Origin: Haloprofundus salinisoli | GTDB lineage: Archaea; Halobacteriota; Halobacteria; Halobacteriales; Haloferacaceae | Length of the DNA stretch: 64,000 bases | NCBI RefSeq assembly: GCF_020097815.1 | Contig: NZ_CP083663.1 | Location: 2,728,001 to 2,792,000, forward strand | Reading direction: 5' to 3' | In this document: in pieces, positions 33,848 through 42,684 of the stretch | Position numbering within the stretch: position 1 is the first letter of the stretch | How the letters are laid out: every line of letters begins with the position of its first letter | Made by a program: the position numbers and the translations under genes | Notes under the pieces: generated by a model | What the model saw: only the letters and a program-made list of their open reading frames with translations | What the model was told of the DNA's origin: nothing | Databases searched by the model: none

Positions 33848-34476
33848 CTGCGCTTCCCGAGGGCGTCGAGCGCCGCTCGTTCGACGGCCGCGAGCGACTC
33901 GCCACGCGGGGCGAGACCGTCTACGGCGAACCCACGGACGGGGAGTGGCGACTCTGGGACGCCGGACGATCGAAGCTCGGCGCGATGCTCGAACTCGAAA
34001 TGGAGACGGGCCTCGCGGGCGACGAGTCGGTCCTCTACCTCGGCGCGGCGTCGGGGACGACGGTGAGCCACGTCGCCGACTTCGCCGGCCCGACGTACGC
34101 CGTCGAGTTCGCGCCCCGCCCCGTCCGCGACCTCGTCGACGTCGCCGAGGACAGAGACAACCTCTTCCCACTGTTGAAGGACGCTCGGAAACCCGAGACG
34201 TACGCCCACGCCGTCGAAGCCGACCTCGACGTCATCGTCCAGGACGTGGCGACGCGCGGACAGGCCGACGTCGCGGTCCGCAATCGCCAGTTTCTCACCG
34301 ACGACGGGCGACTGCTCATGGCGGTCAAGGCGCGAAGCGAGGACGTGACCAGCGACCCCGACGAGGTGTTCGACGGCGTCGTTTCCCGACTCGAAGACGC
34401 CTACGAGGTGCTGGAGACGAAGCGTCTGGACCGCTTCCACAGCGACCATCTCGGAGTCGTCGCCCGACCGAGATAA
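33844..34476 (+). CDS. flpA: Fibrillarin-like rRNA/tRNA 2'-O-methyltransferase
   Basis: 210 residues from ATG 33844, overlapping nop5 by 4 bases. The SAM motif is '[18 protein letters not shown]' near 63-80, with '[18 protein letters not shown]' and '[19 protein letters not shown]' following; the Lys-Asp-Lys-His tetrad region is seen in '[12 protein letters not shown]' and '[12 protein letters not shown]'. It is the catalytic part of the C/D-box RNP. Confidence 0.96.
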   Translation: MTALPEGVERRSFDGRERLATRGETVYGEPTDGEWRLWDAGRSKLGAMLELEMETGLAGDESVLYLGAASGTTVSHVADFAGPTYAVEFAPRPVRDLVDVAEDRDNLFPLLKDARKPETYAHAVEADLDVIVQDVATRGQADVAVRNRQFLTDDGRLLMAVKARSEDVTSDPDEVFDGVVSRLEDAYEVLETKRLDRFHSDHLGVVARPR

Positions 34477-34583
34477 CGCGGAAGCGCCGTTCGGTCCGCC
34501 CGCGGATGGGCGTATCGCCCGCACTCCCGGTCGCTGCGGCCGACTTCACGAACTATTTACTTCGAGGTTCCGAAAGGCGAGCA

Positions 34584-35660
34584 ATGGAGGAGTTGGGCAC
34601 GCGCGAGGCGTTCGACCGGATGGGAACCCTCGGCATCGAAGAGGAGTTTTTCATCGTCGACGACGCAGGGCGTCCCACGTCGGGTATCGACGAGTTAGTG
34701 TACGGCGACGACCCGCCCGAACTACTCGAAGACCGCATCGACCACGAACTGTTCCAGTTCACGATCGAGACGCAGACGCCGCTCATCGAACGCCCCGGCG
34801 ACGCCGCGGACGCCCTCGCCGACGTCCGCGAGGCGCTCGTTGACCACGCCGAGACCCACGGCTTCGGTATCGCCGCCGCGGGTCTCCACCCGGCGGCGAA
34901 GTGGCGCGAACTCGACCACGCTCGGAAGCCGCGCTACCGTGCGCAACTCGACCGCATCCAGTATCCGCAGCACCGAAACACGACCGCGGGACTCCACGTC
35001 CACGTCGGCGTCGACGGCGCCGACAAGGCCGTCTGGGTCGCAAACGAACTCCGCTGGTATCTCCCGGTCCTGTTGGCGCTGTCGGCGAACTCGCCGTTCT
35101 GGGACGGTTTCGACACCGGCCTCGCGTCGGCGCGGGCGAAGATATTCGAGGGACTGCCGAACACGGGGATGCCGACTCGGTTCTCGGACTTCGAGTCGTA
35201 CGCGCGGTTCGAGCGTCGGATGGTCGAGACGGGGTCGATAAACGACAGGGGCGAGCTCTGGTACGACGTCCGCCCCCACACCGGCCACGGAACCGTCGAA
35301 GTCCGGACGCCGGACACCCAGCGCGACCCCGAGGTGGTGTTGGCGTTCGTCGAAGCGGTCCACGCGCTGGTCGTCGACCTCGCCGAGCGCTTTGAGGACG
35401 GCGAACCCGGCACCGACATCCGCCGGGAACTGCTCGACGAGAACAAGTGGCGCGCGATGCGACACGGCCACGACGCCTCGTTCGTCGACACGGACGCCGA
35501 GTCGGTCGTCGACCTCGAAACCGCCGTCGACCGCGTCTGTGACCGACTCGACATCTCCGGACTTCGCTCGGTTCTCGCCGACGAGAGCGGTGCGTCCAGA
35601 CAGCGGCGGGTTCTCCGCGAGGGCGATCTGGACGCGCTCTGTGCGTCGCTGCGCCTCTGA
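34584..35660 (+). CDS. gshA: Glutamate--cysteine ligase
   Basis: 358 residues from ATG 34584, preceded by 'aactatttactt' as TATA element about 30 bases upstream. '[17 protein letters not shown]' near 15-31 and '[12 protein letters not shown]'-like '[18 protein letters not shown]' near 133 are GCS2-family signatures. It joins glutamate and cysteine into gamma-glutamylcysteine, which haloarchaea use as a main low-molecular-weight thiol. No glutathione synthetase is nearby. Confidence 0.93.
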   Translation: MEELGTREAFDRMGTLGIEEEFFIVDDAGRPTSGIDELVYGDDPPELLEDRIDHELFQFTIETQTPLIERPGDAADALADVREALVDHAETHGFGIAAAGLHPAAKWRELDHARKPRYRAQLDRIQYPQHRNTTAGLHVHVGVDGADKAVWVANELRWYLPVLLALSANSPFWDGFDTGLASARAKIFEGLPNTGMPTRFSDFESYARFERRMVETGSINDRGELWYDVRPHTGHGTVEVRTPDTQRDPEVVLAFVEAVHALVVDLAERFEDGEPGTDIRRELLDENKWRAMRHGHDASFVDTDAESVVDLETAVDRVCDRLDISGLRSVLADESGASRQRRVLREGDLDALCASLRL

Positions 35661-35726
35661 GTCGTCAGACGACCGAGGGGCCAAACGCTTTTTCCGACTG
35701 TAGTTCTGACCTCCGAACCGAGACAT

Positions 35727-36239
35727 ATGTCTGCCGAGGACACCTCCGACGAGCCGCGGAGCGACGACAGGGCGGCCGAGGAAGACGACCAGTCGACGAC
35801 TCGGGAACGACTCGGCGACGGCGCAGACCGTGCCGTGACCGAGTTCGACCAGAACGTCGTCGACTTGCTGGCCTGGGTGCTCGACACGGAGACGCGAGCG
35901 CGCATCTACGTGTACCTCCGTCAGCATCCGAACAGCACCAGCGACGAGGTCTCCGAGGGGACCGGACTGTATCCGAGCACCGTCCGCGAGGCGCTCGCGG
36001 AACTACACGCCGAGGAGCGGGTGACGCGACAGAAACGCGAGAGCGCCGGTGCGGGCAACAACCCCTACGAGTACGAGACCATCGCGCCGAGCGATCTCGT
36101 CCGCAGCGTCACCGAACAGGTCCAATCGGAGCTGAACACGGTGTTCAACCTCGATTCGCAACTCCGCGCCGACGGCGACGACGCCGCCGAGTCGACGCCG
36201 GTGACCATCACCGTCGACAGCGACGACGCCGACGACTAA
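35727..36239 (+). CDS. Winged-helix transcription regulator
   Basis: 170 residues from ATG 35727. The acidic N-terminus (1-40) is followed by an HTH region: 'NVVDLLAWVLDTETRARIYV', 'HPNSTSDEVSEGTGLYPSTV' and 'REALAELHAEERVTRQKRES', the pattern of haloarchaeal ArsR/TrmB-like winged helices. The C-terminal part has a helix 'SVTEQVQSELNTVFNLDSQL' likely for dimer contact. Target unknown. It lies between gshA and coaD on one strand. Confidence 0.82.
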   Translation: MSAEDTSDEPRSDDRAAEEDDQSTTRERLGDGADRAVTEFDQNVVDLLAWVLDTETRARIYVYLRQHPNSTSDEVSEGTGLYPSTVREALAELHAEERVTRQKRESAGAGNNPYEYETIAPSDLVRSVTEQVQSELNTVFNLDSQLRADGDDAAESTPVTITVDSDDADD

Positions 36240-36290
36240 CTGTCCGACGAAGCCGACCTTTTTAAGTGAGCAGACGCCGACACGAGGATT

Positions 36291-36785
36291 ATGCACGTCG
36301 CGCTCGGTGGCACGTTCGACCCGGTTCACGACGGCCACCGCGCCCTGTTCGAGCGCGCGTTCGAACTCGGTGACCTCACCGTCGGGCTCACTTCCGACGA
36401 GCTCGCACCGAAGACCCGACACGTCGACCGGTACGTTCGGTCGTTCGAGGACCGAAAGCGGGAGCTGATTGACGAACTCGAACCGCTGGCCGCCGAGTAC
36501 GACCGCGAGTTCGAGATACGAGAGCTGTCGGAGCCGACCGGTATCGCCACCGAGCCCGGGTTCGACGTGCTCATCGTCTCCCCCGAGACCGAACGCGGCG
36601 GCGAGAAGGTCAACGAGATCCGGCGCGAGCGCGACCTCGACCCGCTCGAAATCGAAGTCGTTGACCACCTCGCCGCCGAGGACGGCGAACGCATCTCCTC
36701 GACGCGTATCGTCTCGGGCGAAATCGACCGCCACGGCAACCTCACGCCCGAGCGCGAGGGCCGCGGCAAGACGCCGCCGGAGTAA
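36291..36785 (+). CDS. coaD: Phosphopantetheine adenylyltransferase (archaeal type)
   Basis: 164 residues from ATG 36291. The nucleotidyltransferase signature is 'LGGTFDPVHDGHRALFERAF' (HDGH as the HxGH motif, residues about 14-17), and the C-terminal '[IS]SSTRI' equivalent is 'ISSTRIVSGEIDRHG'. It transfers AMP to 4'-phosphopantetheine to give dephospho-CoA. The TATA element 'tttttaagtg' is about 30 bases upstream, so the mRNA is nearly leaderless. Confidence 0.93.
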   Translation: MHVALGGTFDPVHDGHRALFERAFELGDLTVGLTSDELAPKTRHVDRYVRSFEDRKRELIDELEPLAAEYDREFEIRELSEPTGIATEPGFDVLIVSPETERGGEKVNEIRRERDLDPLEIEVVDHLAAEDGERISSTRIVSGEIDRHGNLTPEREGRGKTPPE

Positions 36786-36790
36786 CTAGC

Positions 36791-37099
36791 TCACCACGAG
36801 GGCGGGCGGAAGCCGGCGTCTTCTAAGATGTTCTTCCAGCGTTTCTGTATCGAGAGCCGAGTCACGTCCATCGCGTCGGCGACGGCGGTCTGCGAGCGCT
36901 CCTCGCCGGCGATGAGCGCGCCGGCGTAGAGACTGGCGGCGGCCGTCGCGGGCTTCGAGCGGTCCTCGTCGGGGACGTGGGTGAGAAACAGGTCAGTCGC
37001 GTTCGACCGCGACTCCGAGCCGAGGTCGAGGCTGTCGGCCGCCCGTTCGAGTTGGGTGAGCCACTCCTCGTTGTCGACGCGGTCACGTGCGCGGTACAT
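36791..37099 (-). CDS. One-repeat TFB-related protein
   Basis: 102 residues from ATG 37099. It covers about one cyclin repeat of TFIIB: 'NEEWLTQLERAADSLDL', 'KPATAAASLYAGALIAGEER' and the BRE-type helix 'AVADAMDVTRLSIQKRWKNIL'. There is no zinc ribbon or second repeat, so it cannot replace TFB; it may compete with it or act as a specialised DNA-binding factor. It converges with coaD with a gap of only 5 bases. Confidence 0.85.
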   Translation of the reverse strand: MYRARDRVDNEEWLTQLERAADSLDLGSESRSNATDLFLTHVPDEDRSKPATAAASLYAGALIAGEERSQTAVADAMDVTRLSIQKRWKNILEDAGFRPPSW

Positions 37100-37193
37100 A
37101 GTTCCCGTTCCGTCTCAGCGGCTATAAACTGACCGCGTGACGCCGCTTTGGGAACGACAGCTACTTACTGCACTTTCCAGTAGTGGAGGGTGC

Positions 37194-37277
37194 GCGTGGG
37201 TAGCCAAGCCAGGAAACGGCGCAGCGCTTAGGACGCTGTCTCGTAGGAGTCCGCCGGTTCAAATCCGGTCCCACGCA
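37194..37277 (+). tRNA. tRNA-Leu (anticodon UAG)
   Basis: 84 bases. The acceptor arms GCGTGGG and CCCACGC pair fully, the anticodon stem CAGCG/CGCTG encloses CTTAGGA with anticodon TAG at loop positions 34-36, and the variable arm is long (class II). The T arm is GCCGG-TTCAAAT-CCGGT-like. CCA is not encoded and A73 fits leucine. The gene lies 95 bases after a TFB-related gene start. Confidence 0.95.
37255..37277 (+). repeat. att-like repeat, copy 1 (tRNA 3' end)
   Basis: These 23 bases, from cggttcaaatcc to the discriminator A, recur exactly at 37357-37379. The first copy completes the functional tRNA. This is the pattern left by tRNA-targeting integrases. Confidence 0.75.
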
Positions 37278-37356
37278 TTTTCTGCCCGAGCGGAGCGAGC
37301 ACGAAAATCGTCCAGTGCGGATTCTGAACCCAGAGGACGAGCGAAGCGAGTCCTCG

Positions 37357-37379
37357 CGGTTCAAATCCGGTCCCACGCA
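37357..37379 (+). repeat. att-like repeat, copy 2
   Basis: Exact 23-base copy of the tRNA-Leu 3' end, 102 bases downstream of copy 1. Between them are G/A-rich 'gagcggagcgagcac'-type sequences and an inverted repeat with arms GAGGAC and GTCCTC. The sequence on either side of this copy bears no other resemblance to the tRNA. Confidence 0.75.
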
Positions 37380-37380
37380 C

Positions 37381-37479
37381 TACGACCTTGGTATCGCCGT
37401 CACACTGGTAGCCCTCATCGAAGTCGGAATTGGCCTCGAACGGTTGCTCCGGGAAACCAGTCGTCGAAACACAAACTGA
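37381..37479 (+). pseudogene. Possible C-terminal remnant of a small membrane protein
   Basis: A 32-codon fragment directly after the second att-like repeat has no start codon. It reads as a hydrophobic helix 'LGIAVTLVALIEVGIGLERL' ending in a charged tail. That resembles the end of a truncated protein left behind by an element. The support is composition and context only. Confidence 0.3.
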
Positions 37480-37677
37480 ATCTCTCCTTCCTGATACACT
37501 CGCCTAACACGTCGAACAGATATCATTACTGCGCCATCGGCAGCGAACTCCCTACTCGATTCGCTCACCACAAACAACTTAACTCTCTTATTTCTTGATG
37601 CATAATAACGAGAATCGCCAAACGGCGTTAGGCACGCGCCACAACTTCTATAGGCACTCCTTGAGAGGTATCGGACA

Positions 37678-38487
37678 ATGTCAATGCTGGCTGACTTCTT
37701 GAACGACCTCGTCGCCGACGTGGACGGTCTGTTTCTGTTCTCTCCGAGCAGTTCGTTCTACGAACGGTTCGAGAGCGTCGAGACGGGTCTCGTGGTCGTT
37801 GCCCCCCAAAACAGCGTCGGTGCCGACCAGTTCGTCGAGCTCCCCTTGGAGTTCGAGAACGTCCGCGACCGCGTCCGCTTCGGCATCGAGGGCGCGATGG
37901 ACGAGGACCTCGTCGACGCCGGCGACGCCATCGCCTGCGCTCTCGGGACGTTCGGCGACGACAGCGACACGCTGCTTCGAGTCCGCGCCGACGAGAAGAT
38001 GCACTCGGGGATGTACGACCTGTTCACGAACTCCCGCGCGGACCCGAGCGTCATCCGCGACGTGTTTGAGGTGGCCATCGAGTTGGGGAAGAAGGGCCAG
38101 AAGGGCAGCCCCGTCGGCGCGCTGTTCGTCGTCGGCGACGCGGGCAAAGTGATGAACAAATCGCGCCCGCTGAGCTACAACCCCTTCGAGAAGAGCCACG
38201 TTCACGTCGGCGACCCCATCGTCAACGTGATGCTCAAGGAGTTCTCCCGACTCGACGGCGCGTTCGTCATCTCCGACTCGGGGAAGATCGTCTCGGCGTA
38301 CCGCTACCTCGAACCCGGCGCGGAGGGCGTCGACATCCCGAAAGGTCTCGGTGCGCGCCACATGGCCGGTGGCGCGATAACCCGCGACACGAACGCGACG
38401 GCCATCGTGCTCTCGGAGTCGGACGGTCTCGTCCGAGCGTTCAAGGGCGGGCGGTTGATTCTCGAACTGGACCCGGAGGATTACTGA
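37678..38487 (+). CDS. dacZ: Diadenylate cyclase (c-di-AMP synthase)
   Basis: 269 residues from ATG 37678. The DAC (DisA_N) domain is in the C-terminal 130 residues: 'FSRLDGAFVISDSGKIV' (DGA near 195) and 'GLGARHMAGGAITRDTNATA' (RHx motif near 227), followed by 'IVLSESDGLVRAFKGGR'. The N-terminal part is archaeal-specific and shows no membrane segment. It makes c-di-AMP from two ATP; the same gene is essential and tied to salt stress in Haloferax volcanii. An MscS-like channel gene begins one base after its stop. Confidence 0.95.
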   Translation: MSMLADFLNDLVADVDGLFLFSPSSSFYERFESVETGLVVVAPQNSVGADQFVELPLEFENVRDRVRFGIEGAMDEDLVDAGDAIACALGTFGDDSDTLLRVRADEKMHSGMYDLFTNSRADPSVIRDVFEVAIELGKKGQKGSPVGALFVVGDAGKVMNKSRPLSYNPFEKSHVHVGDPIVNVMLKEFSRLDGAFVISDSGKIVSAYRYLEPGAEGVDIPKGLGARHMAGGAITRDTNATAIVLSESDGLVRAFKGGRLILELDPEDY

Positions 38488-38488
38488 G

Positions 38489-39268
38489 ATGCAGGCGCAG
38501 CTGGGTCAGCTCTACAACGCGGTGCCGCCGCGCATCTGGCTCGCCCTCGGTGTCCTCGTGCTCGGCGTCATGCTCAGTATCATCGTCGGCGTGGTCAACC
38601 GCCGACTGCTCGAACGGGCGGGGCTGGCGGGCGTCATCGAGGGAACCGGTTTCGAGCGCCTCGCGCAGGGGATCGGCACCTCCACCATCGCCATCGTCGC
38701 CCAACTCAGCACGTACTTTCTCATCGGGCTCACCATCGTCGTCGCGCTCACCGTCGCCGACGTCGGCTACACCGATACCTTCTGGACGCGTCTCGTCGCG
38801 TTCCTGCCGCGGCTGTTCGTCGCGCTGCTCATCCTCATCGTCGGCATCCTCATCGGCGACAAGGTCGAGTTGCTCGTCGCCGAGCGGCTTCGGGGGGTCA
38901 AACTCCCCGAAATCGGTCTCCTCCCGACGCTGGCGAAGTACAGCGTCTTCTACCTCGCAATCCTCGTCGCGTTCAGTCAGGTGAAGATCAACACGCTCGC
39001 GCTCGTCGTCCTCCTGGCGGCCTACGCGTTCGCGCTCGTCGTGTTCACGTCGCTCGCGCTCAAGGACATGCTCTCGTCGGCGGCGGCGGGCATCTACCTG
39101 CTGTTGAACCAGCCGTACACTATCGGCGACGAGGTCAAACTCGGCGAGCAGTCCGGCATCGTCCAGGAGGTCGACATGCTCGTCACGCGCGTCGAAACCG
39201 ACAACCGCGAGTACATCATCCCCAACCGCGCCGTCTTCGAGGAAGGCATCGTTCGCCTCTACGACTGA
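38489..39268 (+). CDS. MscS-family mechanosensitive channel, short form
   Basis: 259 residues from ATG 38489. Transmembrane helices lie near 15-38, 50-85, 100-125, 140-160 and 167-190; the pore helix and beta domain follow with 'FTSLALKDMLSSAAAGIYLL' and 'PYTIGDEVKLGEQSGIVQEV'. The protein stops at 'NREYIIPNRAVFEEGIVRLYD', so the large C-terminal cytoplasmic cage seen in E. coli MscS is missing. It should release osmolytes on hypo-osmotic shock. Its position after dacZ links it to c-di-AMP control of turgor, by inference. Confidence 0.9.
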   Translation: MQAQLGQLYNAVPPRIWLALGVLVLGVMLSIIVGVVNRRLLERAGLAGVIEGTGFERLAQGIGTSTIAIVAQLSTYFLIGLTIVVALTVADVGYTDTFWTRLVAFLPRLFVALLILIVGILIGDKVELLVAERLRGVKLPEIGLLPTLAKYSVFYLAILVAFSQVKINTLALVVLLAAYAFALVVFTSLALKDMLSSAAAGIYLLLNQPYTIGDEVKLGEQSGIVQEVDMLVTRVETDNREYIIPNRAVFEEGIVRLYD

Positions 39269-39879
39269 GTCGCGTCCTCGGACTCGTCTTCGCTCGATTC
39301 GCCCGGTTCGTCCCCTTCTCTCGCTTTTCTCGATTCGTCGGCCTCGCCTCTCGTCTCGTCGCCGCCACCACGACCGCCGCTCCGCGAGACGGGTTCGGCG
39401 GGAACGCCAGCGACCGTCGCACCGGGCGGAACGTCCTCGACGACCAGCGAGTTCGCCGCCACCTGCGCACCCGCGCCGATGTGGACCCCTGGGAGGACGA
39501 CCGCCCCCGCGCCGATCATCGCGCGTTCGCCGACGACGACCTCGCCGGTTCGGTACTCGTCTTGGAGGAACTCGTGACACAGAAGCGTCGCGTCGTATCC
39601 GATTATCGCGTGGTCTTCGACGGTAATGAGGTCCGGCCAGAACACGTCCGGCGTCGACTCCAATCCCCAGGAGACGCCCTCGCCGACGGTGACGCCGATG
39701 CGGCGGAGCAACCAGTTTTTCACCCGGAGGCTCGGCGAGACGCGGGCGGCGACGATGGCGGTGTAGTTCCGAGCGACGACGAGCGGAGACCGGGCGTTCG
39801 GCCACGACTGTAACGAGTTTCGAGGACCCGGTGTCGGATGTCTCGCGAGTCGGTCGTGCCGCGTACCTTCGTCTGTCAC
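39259..39879 (-). CDS. Left-handed beta-helix (hexapeptide) acyltransferase
   Basis: 206 residues from GTG 39879. Hexapeptide repeats occupy about 68-160, with 'ITVEDHAIIGYDATLLCHEF', 'VGERAMIGAGAVVLPGVHIG' and 'AGAQVAANSLVVEDVPPGAT', the His of 'CHEF' being a candidate catalytic residue. The end reads 'TVAGVPAEPV', a family hallmark. An acidic low-complexity tail of 40 residues follows. It overlaps the mscS gene by 10 bases at the shared 3' ends. The acyl acceptor is unknown. Confidence 0.85.
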   Translation of the reverse strand: MTDEGTRHDRLARHPTPGPRNSLQSWPNARSPLVVARNYTAIVAARVSPSLRVKNWLLRRIGVTVGEGVSWGLESTPDVFWPDLITVEDHAIIGYDATLLCHEFLQDEYRTGEVVVGERAMIGAGAVVLPGVHIGAGAQVAANSLVVEDVPPGATVAGVPAEPVSRSGGRGGGDETRGEADESRKAREGDEPGESSEDESEDATQS

Positions 39880-39948
39880 GCCGCGTGCTTTCGCTCGGCG
39901 ACTAATAAAGCGGTAGGACGAGAGAAACGCTCGCCTGCTGCTCCGTGC

Positions 39949-41094
39949 TCAGACGCTCGTGTCCTGCTCGGCGAACGAGAGCCGCCAGTCGTTTCGGTCG
40001 GCGAGGTGCTGTCCGCCGACGATCCACTGGGCTTCCTCTTCGGGGACGAGCGGTCGCGTGACGACCGGGGTCGGCGACCCGACCATCGACATCGGGAAGC
40101 GGTCGTTGCGCAGGAAGTTCAGCCGCGAGAGGACGCTCGGCGGAATCGTGTCCTCGGCGACCGCGATGGCGTCGGCATCCTCGTGGTCGGCGATGGCGAC
40201 GCGGAGCAGGCGGTCGAACGCCTCGCACTCGGCCTCGGCGTCGACCATCGGCAGCGCGTCGAGAATCTTCGTCGTCGTGATGCCGCGGGTTTCCTGCGTA
40301 CAGGCGACGATGCTGGCGACGATCTCGCCGTCGCGCTTGGCGGAGTACGCGGCGACGTCCCACTGTGGGTTGCCGAAGCGCCAGTTGTAGAACGCCTCGG
40401 TTCGCGGGGCGTGGAGACGCGGCGGGACCGCCGACTCGTAGAGGCGGGCGAGGCGCTTGGCCGGAATCTCGGCGTGTCGCGTCACTGTCACCTCGTCGTC
40501 ACTCCGTCGGCGCGAGGCGGCCAGCGTCGCGGCGTCGCGGGCGCGGTATCCGGCCGCGGAGAGCACGTCGGCGACCGGGCCGAATCGTTTCGCTCGGTCG
40601 GATTTGAGGAAGACGGAGGGTTTCTGGATGCGGTACGCCGTCGCCACCTCGCCGACCTGCACCCACCCGAGCTTGAGGAACGCGCCGATGGCGGCCTGGT
40701 TCGGGAAGTTGAAGATGAACGACGGGCCGTTGTCGGTGTAGTAGTCGATGGCGGCCTCGGTGATGCGCGTCAGGAGGCCGTTGCGTCGGTGGTCGGGGTG
40801 GACCATCGCGTCGGCGGGTTGGAGCGCACACACCGTCTCGTTGCCGCCGCGAATCTCGAAGGAGATGAACGGCTCCGCGCCGACGATTTCGCCGTCCTTC
40901 TCGGCGAGGAACATCCGTACCTCGTCGGTGTGGGGGCCGCCGTAGCGCCAGTCGAACCACTCGGGCGTACGCGTCTTCTCGAACACCTCTTCGTAGAGGG
41001 CGAGGAACTTGTCCCGGTCGGCCGGTTCGTACCGGCGTACGATGTAGCCGTCTTCCGCTGGAATCACTTTACTTTGAGGCGATGCGTGTCCCAT
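39949..41094 (-). CDS. GNAT N-acetyltransferase, two-domain form
   Basis: 381 residues from ATG 41094 ('MGHASPQSKVIPAEDGYIVR'). The GNAT core is in the N-terminal half, with 'AFEIRGGNETVCALQPADAMV'-type beta4 and the acetyl-CoA loop 'VHPDHRRNGLLTRITEAAID' near 95-114. The C-terminal half has a second, degenerate fold with 'FYNWRFGNPQWDVAAYSAKR'. The acceptor is unknown. Related two-domain acetyltransferases are often found in polysaccharide or lipid modification clusters. Confidence 0.8.
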   Translation of the reverse strand: MGHASPQSKVIPAEDGYIVRRYEPADRDKFLALYEEVFEKTRTPEWFDWRYGGPHTDEVRMFLAEKDGEIVGAEPFISFEIRGGNETVCALQPADAMVHPDHRRNGLLTRITEAAIDYYTDNGPSFIFNFPNQAAIGAFLKLGWVQVGEVATAYRIQKPSVFLKSDRAKRFGPVADVLSAAGYRARDAATLAASRRRSDDEVTVTRHAEIPAKRLARLYESAVPPRLHAPRTEAFYNWRFGNPQWDVAAYSAKRDGEIVASIVACTQETRGITTTKILDALPMVDAEAECEAFDRLLRVAIADHEDADAIAVAEDTIPPSVLSRLNFLRNDRFPMSMVGSPTPVVTRPLVPEEEAQWIVGGQHLADRNDWRLSFAEQDTSV

Positions 41095-41222
41095 GTACCC
41101 TCGGATTTCACAGCTATCGGCTTTGTTATGCCGTACGTACCGTTCGTAATCGGGCTCATGAGACCTCGTTTGTTCGCTCTTACCGTCGAACGCTGCCCGC
41201 GACGAATCTCGCTTCGGGACAG

Positions 41223-42518
41223 TTATCGACCCCGTAACTTCGCCATGTGGTCGACTCGTCGCTGGACCAACTCCGCAGTACCGATGTCGTGGCGAATTCG
41301 CAGCCCGTCACCCGCCGCCGCGAGTGCGTCGGCGGCGACGGCCTCCGCCGCCGCGATGGTGTCACCGAGCCCGACGACGGCGAACGACCGCGACGTGCTC
41401 GTGTACAGGCCGTCCTCGCGCTCTTCGACGCTCGCGTAGAACAGCAGTCCGTCGCCGGCCCGAGTCACGCTCTCCTCGTCGACATCGATGCGAGCGCCCG
41501 CTTCGGGGTTCGTCGGGTAGCCCTCCGGGACGGCGTACTTACACACCGTCGCCGTCGGCGAAAAGTCGAGCTCGGGCAGCGTCTCGCCGTCGCGGGCGGC
41601 GACGAGCACGTCGAGGAACTTCGTCTCCAGCACGGGAAGTGTGTTCATCGCCTCGGGGTCGCCGAAGCGGGCGTTGAACTCGACGACGCGGACGCCGTCG
41701 ACGGTGAGCATGAACTGGCCGTAGAGGACGCCCCGGTAGTCGGGAAGCGCCGAGACCACCGATTCGAGGACATCGACGGCTTCCTCGTAGTCGCCGTCGT
41801 CCATGAACGGCAGCGACCGTCTCGCGTCGCTGTAACTGCCCATACCGCCGGTGTTGGGCCCCTCGTCACCTTCGTAGGCGCGCTTGTGGTCCTGGACGGC
41901 GGGGGTCGGTCGCACGTCGCCGTTGGCGACGAACGCCTGCACGGTGAACTCCTCGCCGACGAAGCGCTCCTCGATGACGACCTGTTCGTACTTCTCGGTG
42001 CGGAGGTACTCTTTCGCCTCCTCCTTTGTCACCTGATCGCCGGTGACTTTCACGCCCTTCCCGCCGGTGAGGCCGGCGGGTTTGACCGCCACGTCGCCGT
42101 CGTACTGGTCGATGTAGGCACAGGCGGCCTCGATGTCGTGGAACGTCTCGAAGTCGGGGCAGCCGGGAACGTCGTTCTCGACCATGAACCGCCGCTGGAA
42201 CGCCTTGTCCGTCTCGAGGCGAGCGTCCATCTTCTTCGGGCCAAAGGCGTAGACGCCGCGGTTTTCGAGCGCGTCGACGACCCCTGCGGCGAGCGCGGAT
42301 TCGGGGCCGACGACGGCGAGCGTCGCCCCCACCGTCTCGGCGTAGTCGGCGATGGCGTCGGCGTCCGTCTCGTCGACTCGCTCGAACCCCTCGGCGAGCG
42401 CGACGATTCCGGGGTTTCGGTTACTCGCGCAGGCGTACAGGTCGCAGTCGGAGGCGAGCGACCGAGCGATTGCGTGTTCGCGGCCGCCGCCGCCGATGAG
42501 AAGCGCCGTCTCCGTCAT
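41223..42518 (-). CDS. purD: Phosphoribosylamine--glycine ligase
   Basis: 431 residues from ATG 42518 ('MTETALLIGGGGREHAIARS'), the usual PurD length. ATP-grasp motifs are 'DVAVKPAGLTGGKGVKVTGD' near 140-159, 'EERFVGEEFTVQAFV' and 'DHKRAYEGDEGPNTGGMGSY'. It makes glycinamide ribonucleotide in de novo purine synthesis. Longer upstream in-frame starts are unlikely because the ATG lies on the conserved start. It is divergent from the DUF255 gene. Confidence 0.95.
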   Translation of the reverse strand: MTETALLIGGGGREHAIARSLASDCDLYACASNRNPGIVALAEGFERVDETDADAIADYAETVGATLAVVGPESALAAGVVDALENRGVYAFGPKKMDARLETDKAFQRRFMVENDVPGCPDFETFHDIEAACAYIDQYDGDVAVKPAGLTGGKGVKVTGDQVTKEEAKEYLRTEKYEQVVIEERFVGEEFTVQAFVANGDVRPTPAVQDHKRAYEGDEGPNTGGMGSYSDARRSLPFMDDGDYEEAVDVLESVVSALPDYRGVLYGQFMLTVDGVRVVEFNARFGDPEAMNTLPVLETKFLDVLVAARDGETLPELDFSPTATVCKYAVPEGYPTNPEAGARIDVDEESVTRAGDGLLFYASVEEREDGLYTSTSRSFAVVGLGDTIAAAEAVAADALAAAGDGLRIRHDIGTAELVQRRVDHMAKLRGR

Positions 42519-42684
42519 ACGACGACGTGCTGCGCACGACAGTGTAAACCTTGCTGCTTCGACGCCTATTTCTGTGCGAATTCGTGTATATCCGGCTCGG
42601 GGATCGGTCCGGGCGGAGCTCGACCGACGAGGGTCGCTCGCCGGAGCACACGACTTTTCCCCGCTGTGGCTCGTACCTTCTGGT

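Larger units (their letters stand above)
37278..37677. other. 400-bp gap holding integration scar
   Basis: The stretch contains the second att-like repeat, an open fragment 37381-37479 and then A+T-rich sequence (notably 37480-37620) unlike the flanking G+C-rich genes. The dacZ promoter ('cttctatagg' near 37646) closes it. No complete gene or RNA is seen. The base composition suggests remains of an integrated element. Confidence 0.55.

Noticed and set aside
37310-37360. CRISPR-like or IS-end repeats in the tRNA scar
   Set aside because: Only short 'gagcg' type repeats and one small inverted repeat; no regular spacing and no transposase.
37137-37598. 153-residue frame across tRNA-Leu
   Set aside because: It runs through the tRNA and its scar; basic and low in acidic residues, unlike haloarchaeal proteins.
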